Source of the DNA: Siphonodentalium dalli
Lineage: Eukaryota; Mollusca; Scaphopoda; Gadilida; Siphonodentaliidae
Length of the DNA stretch: 64,000 nt
Assembly (NCBI GenBank): GCA_032622095.1
Contig: CP136069.1
Coordinates: 83,224,958-83,288,957 of the forward strand
Reading direction: 5' to 3'
Below the pieces are notes generated by a model. The model saw nothing but the letters and a program-made list of their open reading frames with translations, was not told the origin of the DNA and made no database searches. Positions 45,266 to 55,884 of the stretch are shown in pieces. Position 1 is the first letter of the stretch; each line of letters begins with the position of its first letter. The position numbers and the translations under genes were made by a program.

Positions 45266-45703
45266 TTCCTATGAAGCGTCGAGACATTTCAGTGCAAGTG
45301 CTCTGAAAGAAAATAACATTGCATGTGCGATTCGCTTGCTGTATAATTTATATGCATTCTGATCAAGTTTTAGTAATTTTTTCAGAGTATGTTTATGCAG
45401 AAAATAAGTATGCAGTTTTCAGTTAATCATTAAACTCGAAGCAAGTTTATATCATTACCCCATAATCTGACATGACATCGTTACATAACTCTAACTAACA
45501 ATACATTTATGTGTACACACACAATTGTGCAGTCTGCGAAAATATGTGTATAACCATCCTTAACACGTGTAACCAGTTACCGATTAAGAATAAAATTCTA
45601 GGCCCTTTGGGACAGTTCGTCAGTTATATATGCTCTTTTGACTCTACATATTAAGTGAACCAATTTCTGATAATTTAACACTATATTGCTGATACAACAC
45701 TCT

Positions 45704-45842
45704 TACAGTAATGCTCTAAGTAATCAACCCCTTAACCACAGCAGAATTATGGGTAACTTTTCAGGATTTAGTCGGAAATATGGCTTGTTGCCATTCATCG
45801 GAAAGCTGTGGTTAAGGGGTCGATTACTTAGAACATGACTAT
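45704..45842. mobile_element. TA-flanked foldback MITE (family P), internally deleted
   Basis: TTACAGTAATGCTCTAAGTA at the left, and GTTAAGGGGTCGATTACTTA then GAACATGACTA at the right. The left arm is complete, and most of the right arm after GGAAAGCTGTGG is missing. Confidence 0.75.
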
Positions 45843-46372
45843 CTCAATATCACCCTGCACACACACACAAATTTCTCAACAATGTCTCAGTGATCACACT
45901 GTCCAATCGGCTCGCGGAATACCAGTGTGAACGTCAGAATACCAGTGCTCTACATGAGAATATCAGTGTTTTAAGCGATATAATGGTATCATAATTAGAA
46001 CTGGACGGCTAAATAACGACACAAAAGACACCCAGTGGTTATGTTCAGTTCGACTTTGGGTGATCTGGCCTTTGTTTAAAGCATAAAGATAGGGTGTACA
46101 AACTCGTAGAGGGGAGGTCAAATTTTGCCCTAATCGGTATTCTAGTGCGTTTTGTTTAATTCCTGAGCATAACTTGCGGAATCTTTTATAAAATTCCGAC
46201 AGCGGAATCTATCGGCAATACGTGCATATCGAAATCTCTGGCGTGTATCAGTTGGAAATACACGATAATAAATCGAAACGAGGGGCGGTGATCACAGAAA
46301 ATGGCACGGCGAACTACCAGTGCATGCCAACGAGGGCTACCAGTGCCAAATTATTTTTATATGGTAAGTTAT

Positions 46373-47746
46373 ATCGGGTATATTTCGGGGGACGTTTTAG
46401 ATTCGGGAATGTCTCATCCAGGAATAGACCAGGAATGTCTCATCCCCTCATCAAATTTGGACACAATCGATCTAGAATGGTACATGTGTGGGTCTAAAAT
46501 AAAGTTCGAAATTTTAAGTACGGCGATACTCAGCATTGGTGGAACATAAAGTAACAATTTAGTCGACAAGAGTATAAATTTCCCTTTATTCGGTATTGGC
46601 ACTGAGTTAGTTCCATGTCAATTGGATTCAAACTAATGTTCAACATTTGCAAATACGTCTGTCATTAAATAGGGAAGGTTGTGAATATTGTTCGTTTCAT
46701 GGTAGTGTATACAATTTCTTAAGACGTTCTAATTCTAATGGAATTATGTTTCTAATTATCCCAGCAAATGTTGCATATATGGGGTGGACTTGTTCCCAAA
46801 ATTTAGAAAGTAATTGATATTGGGGCATGCATATATGCATATATGTATTGAGGGTATGGGGTAGGTTGCGGTTATTTCGGCACAACTTTGGTCGGCATTA
46901 ATAATAACATTAAGTCTCGTAGATGATATACATGTAAATGGGAGTGACGACTGAGTTAGGCACATAGAGCGACGCCTCATTCCAGTTGTGCTGTAATGTT
47001 GTTATCCACATGAGATGTACAATGGGGGTTCAGGCTCGTACGGGTACTGATGCATGCTGGTATGAAGCGCAACTACTGACATGTAATGGGTAACCCCCGA
47101 GTAATACTGAAATAACCCAACTGGCCAAGGAATATAGGACATCCAGATGGCCCCAAATGGCTAATTAGTCATCTGAGAGGGTGTGAGTGAATAATAATTG
47201 CGCTTCTGAGCAATTGACTTTTCTTAAACGCAATTATTAATAAATGTGAATTTAGCCTCACAAATAGGCACCAGCGTGAACCTGTATCGGTAACCCGCAT
47301 TACATCACTTACAACCCGTCTTCGTCCCTGAAAAACAACACCGCATAATGCAGGTATTTCTTTATTCAACCGAACAGGAAGAAATCCGGGCAATACACTT
47401 TCGTGCTATAATGTCTTATCTCCATGATCCGACTTTATGACCCAAGTATAGCTTGCATTGCTTTTAGTGCAAGAATGTCGTATCTCCAGTCGCCCACAAA
47501 ACCTCCTTTCTAACCATCCCCTGGATTCATAATCGGGCAGATAATCAAACAATTTATTGATTAACACTTACAAAAGTTTGCATAGCATTTATCATGGAAA
47601 TGTGATATTGGGGACAGATTTAAATGGCTCCAATCGATAGAAAATTTCGCGCCGAATCCAGTGATACCAAATACTCATTTCGCACCAAAATGGACTTACG
47701 ACCTTATAGCACTGATGCGACGATTAGGCCAAACAGATTTTGGCAT
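46373..47746. other. interior of the 4.4-kb foldback element, unrecognised
   Basis: No coding frame, and a small ATGCATATATGCATATATG palindromic run near 46830. Short frames here do not resemble known families. Confidence 0.45.
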
Positions 47747-48505
47747 TTAACCCTTTGAACCCTGACGTCCTGAACGTTAAATTGCCCCAACCCGAGGCGC
47801 CTGACGTTATATATAGTGTTCCGACGACGTAACTCATAATGCTCTTAACTGGGACGTATATACATATATATAAGCTCAACTATACGGCAATCAACTATGC
47901 TAACTGAACTAGTTTGCGGTGAAATATGTCACAAGGTATTTCAACGAGACAGTCTATTCCACGTTCAATATACATGTAGAATATATTGTGGCTTCCTTTG
48001 GTCACGCTATATATTTATAAAAAAAAATCTTATTCTTTGCCTGTACGATAAAAGACATTTCTCAAAATGCACCTGTGTGCATGCGCGAAGAAACAGACAC
48101 ACTGTTTCCAATTTGACTGCTAAAGTCAGAGGTATGAACATGAATGTGACTCATTCGTGCAAAGTAGAAGCACAATTCTATTTAATTTGGGCTTTGATCG
48201 CAAAATTTATTACGAAATACTTCCCCTTTTCCGACGATAAAAAGCATTTTTTTTTTTCAAAATAGGCCTCTGCGCATGCGCGAAGAAACAGACCCTCTGT
48301 CATCAGTTTGTCTATCAAAGTCACGTGGTTAAACATATGACGCGTGTGGCAAAGTAGAAGTACAACTCTAGTAGATATTTGCATTTATTGAGCTGTAATT
48401 TCGTGTCAAATATCGTCTGTCTTCCGGACCGGTATTCCGGTCTCCCGGGATATAGGAATATAAGGATTGGACCGGTATTCCGGTCTCTCGGGTTCAAAGG
48501 GTTAA
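47747..48505. mobile_element. 759-bp TTAA-flanked TIR element
   Basis: TTAACCCTTTGAACCC at the left is mirrored by GGGTTCAAAGGGTTAA at the right. TTAA at each edge and the CCCTTT terminus suggest a piggyBac-type target and end. It contains a ~205-bp direct duplication around GCATGCGCGAAGAAACAGAC (about 48080 and 48275) and a GGACCGGTATTCCGGTCTC repeat at the right. Confidence 0.78.
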
Positions 48506-48862
48506 TAATGTAATTATTCAGCTAGTGTACAAGTTTGGAAAATTGCATTTAAACCGACGTATCCCAATAGTTTTAAGAACAATTCTACAAAAACGCTATA
48601 TTCTGACCTGCACATCGTGAAATTTGTTCTATATTTTACACTAGCTTTGAGTATCGACGTATAGTTGAAGTTTCGTACTTTCCTATTATAGATCCACATA
48701 TTTACCCTTCTAGATCAACTTTGTCGTTATTTTGGGAAGGGTAAGGCATTTCATGTGCCCGATGCGGCAACTTACCATATAAAGAAAATTTGGCACTGGT
48801 AGCCCTCGTTGGCATGCACTGGTAGTTCGCCGTGCCATTTTCTGTTATCACCGCCCCTCGTT

Positions 48863-49846
48863 ACGTGCGCTCGCGCAACAGTATTGCGATCAAACACATT
48901 CGTAGGTACGTTGGTGTCACCCTGCTCCATTTCACTCCATGACGTCACCAAAAACGACGTAAAACCTCGTGGCGTTCTGACATTTTTACTGTGCCGCGTT
49001 TTTGCTATGTTTTTTTATGTGTAGTTTTCGATTATTTGTTTGTCGCCGATATCGCCATTTGTCGGGATTCCCTGTTTCTATATTTAAAACTGGCATGCTC
49101 GTAGTGAGCCTCGATTTTGATTTTTTCTCCCAGGTCAAAATACGTCGGAGTTATGACAAAAATAGATCGACCTACATTTTCTCCATCAGAACTCTACATC
49201 AAAGAGTCTATAGACTCCTTCGGGACCTACATAGACTCCTTCATTTGGGTATTTTTACTTATAATTGGGAAGTTTTATCATTTTTGGTTCGTGCGAAGAC
49301 CTCTTTTTATCGTGCGGGAAAAGAGAGACATTCAAAACGTGATTTCCTAATTCGACGCAATAGGCTGAATAGCCTAACCTTCATCCGAGTTCCGGGTCAA
49401 ATACGACGAACAACGTAACACAAAACAAAACACCGTTTGAAGAGTTTATTATTACATAACATGATCGTTATTGATTAATTATTGATATTCATTGTTGCAT
49501 ATTGGCTGCTATCAATATTTACACAAATGGTATTCATTATTTCTTATAATTGCTCCTTTGGTCAACTTTGACTATCGGAAAATGAAAATGAAAATATGCC
49601 GCTGAAAAAAATGTAATCGATATTAAAGTCTCATCCTTTCGGCAACATGGAATTGGTATTAATTACTTAAATGATTAATATAGTAATTTGCCTTTTATCT
49701 GTGATGAAATGAGAAATGGTAATTGTCTTTTTTTGCTAACATTAAATTAAATTAAATAAATTAAGTAAAATACAGTGAAATTGTTTTTTAAATTATTGTT
49801 TATTACATTTTTGCGCACGTTGGCATCTCTCTGAGTGCATTCTAGT
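48863..49846. other. 984-bp insertion in the right arm of the foldback element
   Basis: The left arm is continuous where the right arm is interrupted between CCCCTCGTT and TTCGATTTA. The inserted DNA starts ACGTGCGCTCGCGCAAC and has GCGCACGTT near its right end, a weak inverted match. Overlapping open frames (49002-49418, 49117-49350) are unrecognised. Confidence 0.6.
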
Positions 49847-50380
49847 TTCGATTTATTTTCGTGTAGTTCCAACTGATACACGCCAGTGATTTCGATGTGC
49901 ATGTATTGCCGATAGATTCCGCTGTCGGAATTTTATAAAAGATACTGCAAGTTATGCTCAGGAATTAAACAAAACGCACTAGAATACCGATTAGAGCAAA
50001 ATTTGTCCTCCCCCTACGAGGTTGTACACCCTATTTTTCTGCTTTAAACAAAGGCCAGATCGCCCAGAGTCGAACTGAACATCACCAGGTGACCCCATCC
50101 ACTGGGTAAATGCAAAATTGATTGTATATACCTTTCCATTGTCTTTTTTGTCGTTATTTAGCTGTCCAGTTCTAATTATGATACCATTATATCGCTTAAA
50201 AACACTGATATTCTCCTGTGGAGCACTGGTATTCTGACGTTCACACTGGTATTCCGCGAGCCGATTGGACAGTGTGAGTGATGGGCAAACCAAATTACAC
50301 TGGCGATGTCAACATTCAATCTAATCCCTAAGTATGAGATTCCTGTTTTGCAAAATTGCAATATTCTTCTTATTTTCCAG

Positions 50381-50419
50381 ATACAAAGTGTGGATATAGC
50401 TGCATTCAACAAGCTTTAG
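50381..50419 (+). CDS. EEF1D: EEF1D last coding exon (C-terminus and stop)
   Basis: A 39-nt exon after the strong acceptor CTTATTTTCCAG reads IQSVDIAAFNKL-TAG. The penultimate lysine corresponds to the lysine that, in the yeast eEF1B-alpha/eEF1A structures, enters the nucleotide site and displaces Mg2+. It is therefore functionally essential, and it is present here. Phase is 0 in. The right end of a 4.4-kb foldback element stops 104 bases before this exon. Confidence 0.95.
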   Translation: MQSVDIAAFNKL

Positions 50420-50474
50420 AGTCACCCTACCTGCCACACCTCCACCAGCGGATGCAACCCAATGAACTACCTAA

Positions 50475-50480
50475 ATTAAA
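50475..50480 (+). promoter_or_regulatory. possible polyadenylation signal of EEF1D (ATTAAA)
   Basis: ATTAAA occurs 56 bases after the stop codon, and a T/GT-rich stretch follows at about 50500-50520. It is the first variant poly(A) hexamer downstream. There is no direct evidence of use, and a later site is possible. Confidence 0.3.
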
Positions 50481-50639
50481 TTTTAATTTAATACCAACTG
50501 TTGTTTTTGTTTTCGTATTTCCTTTATTAGGCCATTATAAAAAAAACTTGTTAGATTTTTATCTTCTTCTGACTGCTCCCGACTACTCACCTTACTTTCT
50601 TTAGTTCTGATCATTTTGGTGTAATTTTGTAAATCAAAC

Positions 50640-51475
50640 TTTGGCAAGAGATATAGAAATGGGTTCTGTCCATACATCGTTCTGTCAGTTTGTCTGTCCC
50701 TCCATCCATTTGTTCATCCCTCCATCCGTCCGTACTTTGGAATTCTATATCTTTAATTTGTGGTCGGATTTGAATGATCGTTGGTATGCTGATGAACCAC
50801 CATAGGGGAAAGGATATTTACATACAACGGGTTTTGTCCATTCAGTTGTTTTTGTGTTATGTAAAATAGATTTTACTCTTTACATGACTAAATCACACCC
50901 TACAGTCTACATCCCTCATCAAACATCACATGGATCTTCGTGTGACCTCTAGATGGTGTCAAATTTTTCTGAAATTCATTAAAAACATAACCACTAGCAG
51001 CCATCTTGAATTTTACATTTAAAAATATCGGCACACCCTGCAGCCCACATTGGAGAAAAGTTTTGAAAATTTACATGCATATTTAGGATCACCTCTAGAT
51101 GTGAGCTGTTGAATTTCAACGATTTTCGCAGCCAACTTAGATTTTACTGACTAAATCCTTCCGACTAAATGATATTAGGGGTGATCTCTGGATGGGAGCT
51201 ATCAACTTTTTTTTCCAGATTTTGTTAAAAAACATCTCTGCCAGTGACCATCTTGGATTTCACATTTTAGTCCATTGGCACACCCTACAGCTCACAAATT
51301 TTTGTAAATTTACAGGTATGTTTAGGATCACCTCTATATGGGACCTATTTAATTTGAACGATTTTTGAGATGAAAAACGAGGCTGCTGGCAGTCATCTTT
51401 GATTTTACTCTTTGCTTGACTAAATCCTTCGGGACCATCCTCAAGTTGAGATACAGTGTCTTTGACACTTTCATT
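50640..51475 (+). mobile_element. degenerate pearl/HINE-like element (AGCTCAA family), 5' end altered
   Basis: Starts near GATATAGAAATGGGTTCTGT and a TCCATCCGTCCGT run, followed by about four diverged ~160-bp units (GGCAGCCATCTTGAATTTTA, AGGATCACCTCTAGATG). The family end is CAAGTTGAGATACAGTGTCT and TTGACACTTTCATT. Confidence 0.72.
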
Positions 51476-52483
51476 TTCCAAAGTTATGGTCCTTAGAGTG
51501 TAAAATACACCCATCACTGTATGTCTGTCATCTTAGATGGAATGTGGATGATTTTTTGTTACAATGGAATGAAGGGTATAGATCTACATGCTGCATGTGT
51601 CATCAAAGGCCAGATTAAGACACATGAAATCAGGGTTGGTGATTTTTTTTAAATAAATCCAAAAAATTGATTTATTTGATTTAAATAAAGATTTTTTTTA
51701 TTTAAAAAAAATAATTTATAACTGTTATGAAAATATAAAATTGTGCAATTTCTCTGATAAATGAAGGTTCTGAAAGGTGTTGCTTATTATATCCAAGGCT
51801 GGATTAATCAGAATTATATGATCGTATTAGTATTTAATATTTTTTGTACATGTATACCAATCAAACACAAATATCATGGCAGTACAGATATAGCGATCAT
51901 GTGCTTTATGCATAAACTAAGGTCCAATGTTGTGACATCTGGAAATGTAGACCTGTGCTTAAACTTTTACTAATAAATTTAGTCAATTTTCACTGAAAAC
52001 TGAATATTGTCAATTACGTTTGCTCTCAGTGACAGTAATCGCATCATATATCGAGTATAGACACCAGACAAATAAAGTAGTTAGAATATGGTACCAGAGT
52101 ATATGGTAGAGTTACTCAGTTAGCATTTACATGTACGGCAATCATAAAAGGAAATAGAATTAAACAGTGTAGTTGCAAACAATACCAACAATGGAAAGCA
52201 GAACGGGCCATTTGCTGGAGCACTAAATACGGTATCATGCAGTCTAACTGTAGTTTCTATGGGGTTGATAATTACAGTACAATTTCATATCTATTATAAA
52301 ATTTGTATACTGTTTAATCATAGTCATGTTATAGTTTACAGAAACATTGTTAGATATTGCAGTTCTTGACTTTTTATCATGATTTAAAAAAATTTGATTT
52401 TAATCACTTGATTTAAATCGGCCAACCCTGCATGAAATTACTCCCTTTCCGAGTTGAGCTACAGTGTCATTGACGCTTTCATT
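51476..52483 (+). mobile_element. pearl-like 3' fragment split by a hAT element
   Basis: Left part 51476-51630 and right part 52431-52483, which ends CCGAGTTGAGCTACAGTGTC and ATTGACGCTTTCATT. The two parts join at CATGAAAT, the hAT target site. Confidence 0.65.
51631..52430. mobile_element. 800-bp non-autonomous hAT element with 8-bp target duplication
   Basis: Ends CAGGGTTGG and CCAACCCTG are perfect inverted repeats, with A/T-rich subterminal GATTTAAAT motifs on both sides. CATGAAAT occurs at 51623-51630 and 52431-52438. There is no transposase; one 70-residue frame (51761-51973) is unrecognised. Confidence 0.92.
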
Positions 52484-52485
52484 TG

Positions 52486-52645
52486 GTCAATTGTTTTGAA
52501 ACCTGACAGATATTCAGCATAGGGCCCTGCAAATCGCTCATTTCCACTGATTTGAAACACGATATTTAAAAGGGAAGCAGATATATCAACATCGAATTGT
52601 CTAGCCTTGGTGCATGATGTAAATCCTCATAGTTGGTCGTGTGCG
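52486..52645 (+). repeat. ~160-bp direct repeat of 45099-45265
   Basis: Shares GGTCAATTGTTTTGAAAC, CAGATATTCAGCATAGGGCC and GAATTGTCTAGCCTTGGTGC with 45099-45265. It begins exactly after the pearl-like 3' terminus at 52483. Confidence 0.75.
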
Positions 52646-53220
52646 ATTTTAGGCCGATTAGTTTCATTTAAACCAATTTCGTTAGCTTAATGGAAACAAG
52701 CGAAGACTTCAGGACACGGTTTCTGACATTTCCATCATTTTGGATTTGCGGGCCAGAATCTAGACAAGATGACCAAAATAGCACAATCCACAAATCCTGT
52801 CATGTCGTCTCCGCCGGGACCACTGCATGATGTTACTTAAATTATTCTTAGCGTTATGTCGCCGATAAAAGGCAAATTTGAGGCACAGCATGTGGTTCCA
52901 CCACTACGTGTCAGGTACGATTCATATTATATATAATACGGGGAATACTCTGTGCAGTGCACTTGTTTCTTATGCCTTAATTGTTGTATCATATTTAAGA
53001 AACTCATTAATCACTCAAACTTTCAAAGGTACAAAGCACATGGACCGCCATGGTATGGTACAAAAGTCACATACTGCTTCAGTTTCCAGCCTTAGGTTCT
53101 GTAAGGTTGACCTTTCCTCTGTCCGTACAATTTGCATTGTAACTTGTGTACTGATTGACAGATTTTTATTGTCCTTTGGTAATGGGATGAACCAGTATGG
53201 GGGGTGGGAGGACATCCACA
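52646..53220. other. intergenic, no feature recognised
   Basis: The open frame at 52878-53225 shows no recognisable motif and is probably by chance. Confidence 0.35.
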
Positions 53221-53387
53221 TTTAACCCTTCCATGACTGGAGCTTCCTGAAATTTTGCGAAAACCTTGTGCCAATGCATTCTCTTTTATATGAGTCTCCC
53301 ATAAGGAGCCTCGCATATATAAGAGAATGCACTGGCACATGATCTTTAATACTGCCCAGCGCAGCTCCTGTCATGAAGGGGTTAACA
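53221..53387. mobile_element. TTAA-flanked MITE (family M), short form
   Basis: TTTAACCCTTCCATGACTGG to TGTCATGAAGGGGTTAAC, with one internal AATGCATTCTC/GAGAATGCA palindrome instead of two. Confidence 0.8.
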
Positions 53388-53589
53388 AACCAAGTTTCAT
53401 CAATGCATAAAAATCAATTGCCACCAATGAAAAACAATTTTTAACGTCGCTGAACATTTCGTTCGATTTGATGTGAAATCTTGACCCCGATTCAAGTAAA
53501 AATTGTGATTCTAGGAGCCTACTGCAAGAAGCTCAGGAGAACACAAGAACCCCGGATAAAATGTTTATATAAATCAGGTTTTTTTTGGA

Positions 53590-53830
53590 CAAAGTGTCTG
53601 GGGTTCATATTGACAATGTGTCTGGGCTTCATGTTGACAATGCATCTGGGCTGACTGGGTCAAATAGGGGCCGAGCCAGGGACATAAATTTTTCCCTCCA
53701 TAGTAATTCTTAAAACATCTTCTCCAGAACTGCAAGACCGAATGGGGTCATATTTGGTGGGGATAATAGTTAGATGAATGGGATTCAGATTTGTTCAAAT
53801 GTGGTCACCAAGTCAAATATGGGCAGGTTC
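53590..53830 (+). repeat. tandem 26-bp motif and pearl-like (AGCTCACCTG family) fragment
   Basis: Three units of GTGTCTGGG(G/C)TTCAT with TTGACAAT at 53595-53653. Pearl-like phrases follow: CAGGGACATAAATTTTTCCC, GCAAGACCGAATGGG and CAGATTTGTTCAAATGTGG. Confidence 0.6.
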
Positions 53831-53902
53831 AAATGGTATATAACATGGAAAATTTTGTGTATATTGTGATCTGGTGATTCGAACATTAAGTGGGCCTTTA
53901 AT
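53831..53902 (+). mobile_element. 3' fragment of family T element
   Basis: CAAATGGTATATAACATGG to AACATTAAGTGGGCCTTTAA matches the right end of 55391-55877. Confidence 0.7.
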
Positions 53903-54270
53903 TTATGTTAATGTAATATATTGAATTCTCTTTCCTCTGACGATTATTATTCAGAAGATTTAAAGATGTGGTATTTCTTCACAGAATACATATTAACAAA
54001 GTTTTATGAAACTTGTTTTGGAAACTTATTTGTATTAAAATCTATGAAAACACATAAGAAATATTTGGTGTCTCATAATTTTGACTTAACAGTGGTTTAA
54101 ATTTTACTTAAAACTTTGTTTAAAAAAAATTTGAGACTGAAATAGCATTACAGATCACAGTCCAAAGAATGTTTGGATCTAAACAAATACTAACATTTGT
54201 TGTCCCAAAGTCTTATTTTGTGAGCTAACATGGAAAAACAGATAAACTTGTTTCTTATGTTCATTATTAT
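53903..54270. other. intergenic, no feature recognised
   Basis: AT-rich with no repeat ends or coding frame recognised. Confidence 0.35.
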
Positions 54271-54272
54271 CA

Positions 54273-54791
54273 GCTCAAATGTACTTTGTATGACCAAATC
54301 CTTTGGCATGGGCTACAAATCATGACTTTGGTCAGATCATTATGAAATTTGTCATGGATGGGAACGAACCAGTGGCCATTTTGGATTTCAAACTTTATTA
54401 ACACGGGCTACAGGCCGAGGTGTTCGTCTGATCATGATGAAATTTGTCATGGATGTTAATATTGACATGTAGATGGGAACAAGTCATTTTGAGGTCTTTC
54501 GGCCATAAAACATTGCCGTTGGCAGACATCTTGGATTTTACTCTTTGCTTGACTAAATCCTTTGGCACAGGTTACATGTCATATCTTTGGTCGGATCATT
54601 ATGAAATTTGTCATAGCTGTTGACATTGACATTTAGATAGGAATGTTTATTTTGGGGTCATTCGGCAAAAAAACATGGCTTCCAGTGGCCATCTTGGATT
54701 TCCATTTCCATTAGCACGGGCTACAGTTCGGAGTGTTCGTCTGATCATCATGAAATTTGTCATGGATGTTAATATTGACATGTAGATGGGA
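54273..54791 (+). repeat. fragment of the 160-bp repeat (AGCTCAA family)
   Basis: About three units with GATCATTATGAAATTTGTCA, ATTGACATGTAGATGGGAA and AACATGGC phrases. It starts near CAGCTCAAATGTACTTTGTA and ends without the family 3' hairpin. Confidence 0.75.
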
Positions 54792-55390
54792 ATTTTCCAC
54801 ATTTACCCACTTTACAGAGAGTGCCTTGAGTCTCTTTATTATATATAAATGCATTATGGACATCCTCACTGCATATAAAGGTATTGTAATGTACTGATAT
54901 GGACGTATATACTGTATTCATGAAGACTCGCTTGATACCAGAAGGAAATGATAATAGGAAATTGATAACAGGAAATTTTAATATGTGTAATAAATTGGTG
55001 TGGATTGGATGCATCAGAGGTGTTTCTTTAGATGAAACAGCATTTGTTTGATGGAAAACAGCATTATCCCAACCGATTTCATTAGCTGGTTTACGTCAAA
55101 GGAAACTTGGACTAGCGACTATCATGCAGACAGTACGTGGATTATGGTCTGTGTTCGACTAGTGACTGAGTTCAGCATGTGTCTCATGGCTGTGATGTCG
55201 CCAAGTTCTTGTCTATTATTGTTTGAAGAGGCGGTTGTTTCGTGTCATGTTCTAGAACAGTAGAGAGCAGATAGATGTGTACAACCACATAATACAATTT
55301 TTTATCTTTCCTCGCTTTTTCAAAGCCGCAAATATTCAATAGATAGAATGACAAAAGTGCGAGGACCTGCACAATGTCAACAGTGTTGTT
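54792..55390. other. intergenic, no feature recognised
   Basis: No repeats were matched. Small open frames are present without motifs. Confidence 0.35.
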
Positions 55391-55877
55391 TTAAAGCCCC
55401 ACTTAATTTTCGAGGCACTGATTATTTTTTTTTATAGTGACTTGATATACGGTTTTAATCACAATCTATGCCATAAAATATGATTAAAATACTATAATTC
55501 ATCACCATTTGAAACATCTGTGTCTCAGAAGATGCACACAGAGAAATAGAAAACAGCTGACATCATAGAAAGATTCCCCCCATTTTGGTTCCCAGAATGC
55601 AACAGAATTTAAACTAAAGATGAATTTTCAATGGAAGAGGAATAACTATCTTTAAGATATAGAGTTATTCCCCCTCCATTGAAAATAATAAACTGTTTAC
55701 TACAATCTCGATGACAAAAACACATCGGTAACTCTACAAAAACAACATGTTAACAGTTCATTACACCCGATAAGTTGATAATACAATGTTTTGGAGCTTC
55801 CTCTTTCAAATGGTATATAATATGGCATATATTTTAGATATGTGATCTGGGGGTTTGAAAATTAAGTGTGCCTTTAA
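55391..55877 (+). mobile_element. 487-bp TIR element (family T), full-length
   Basis: TTAAAGCCCCACTTAATTTT and CGAGG at the left is mirrored by GAAAATTAAGTGTGCCTTTA at the right. It is non-coding. Further copies are at 42795-43240 and 53831-53902. Confidence 0.8.
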
Positions 55878-55884
55878 AGCGAAT

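Larger units (their letters stand above)
45895..50276. mobile_element. 4.4-kb foldback element with ~470-bp inverted arms
   Basis: The left arm (45895-46372) starts CACACTGTCCAATCGGCTCG. It is mirrored by the right arm, which ends CGAGCCGATTGGACAGTGTG at 50276. The right arm is split: 48770-48862 and 49847-50276, with ~984 bp of unrelated DNA between. AGTGAT flanks both ends (45889-45894, 50277-50282), a 6-bp target duplication. The interior (46373-48769) holds a nested TTAA element at 47747-48505 and no recognisable transposase. Confidence 0.9.
2378..50419 (+). other. EEF1D: EEF1D (eEF1B-delta) gene, seven visible coding exons
   Basis: The gene encodes the delta subunit of the eEF1B complex, which reloads eEF1A with GTP in translation elongation. 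Seven exons on the + strand join in phase (0,0,1,0,1,1,0) and give about 240 residues. In order these are an N-terminal helix ending in AREQIQKVLQTS, a spacer, a leucine-zipper-like coiled coil, a Pro/Ala linker, an acidic stretch with an LFG motif, a basic helix, and the complete exchange domain ending AAFNKL-stop. The zipper separates it from eEF1B-alpha. Vertebrate EEF1D is about 280 residues, so the start codon and first ~60 residues should lie upstream of the window. Introns of 3-12 kb are almost wholly filled by repeats. Splice sites are standard GT..AG, and the reading frame is undamaged. Confidence 0.93.

Noticed and set aside
49002-49418. 138-residue open frame within the insertion in the foldback arm
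   Set aside because: No recognisable domain, two overlapping frames on the same strand, low-complexity aromatic composition.
52878-53225. 115-residue open frame downstream of EEF1D
   Set aside because: No motif, starts within AT-rich DNA and runs into a MITE. No sign of a gene.
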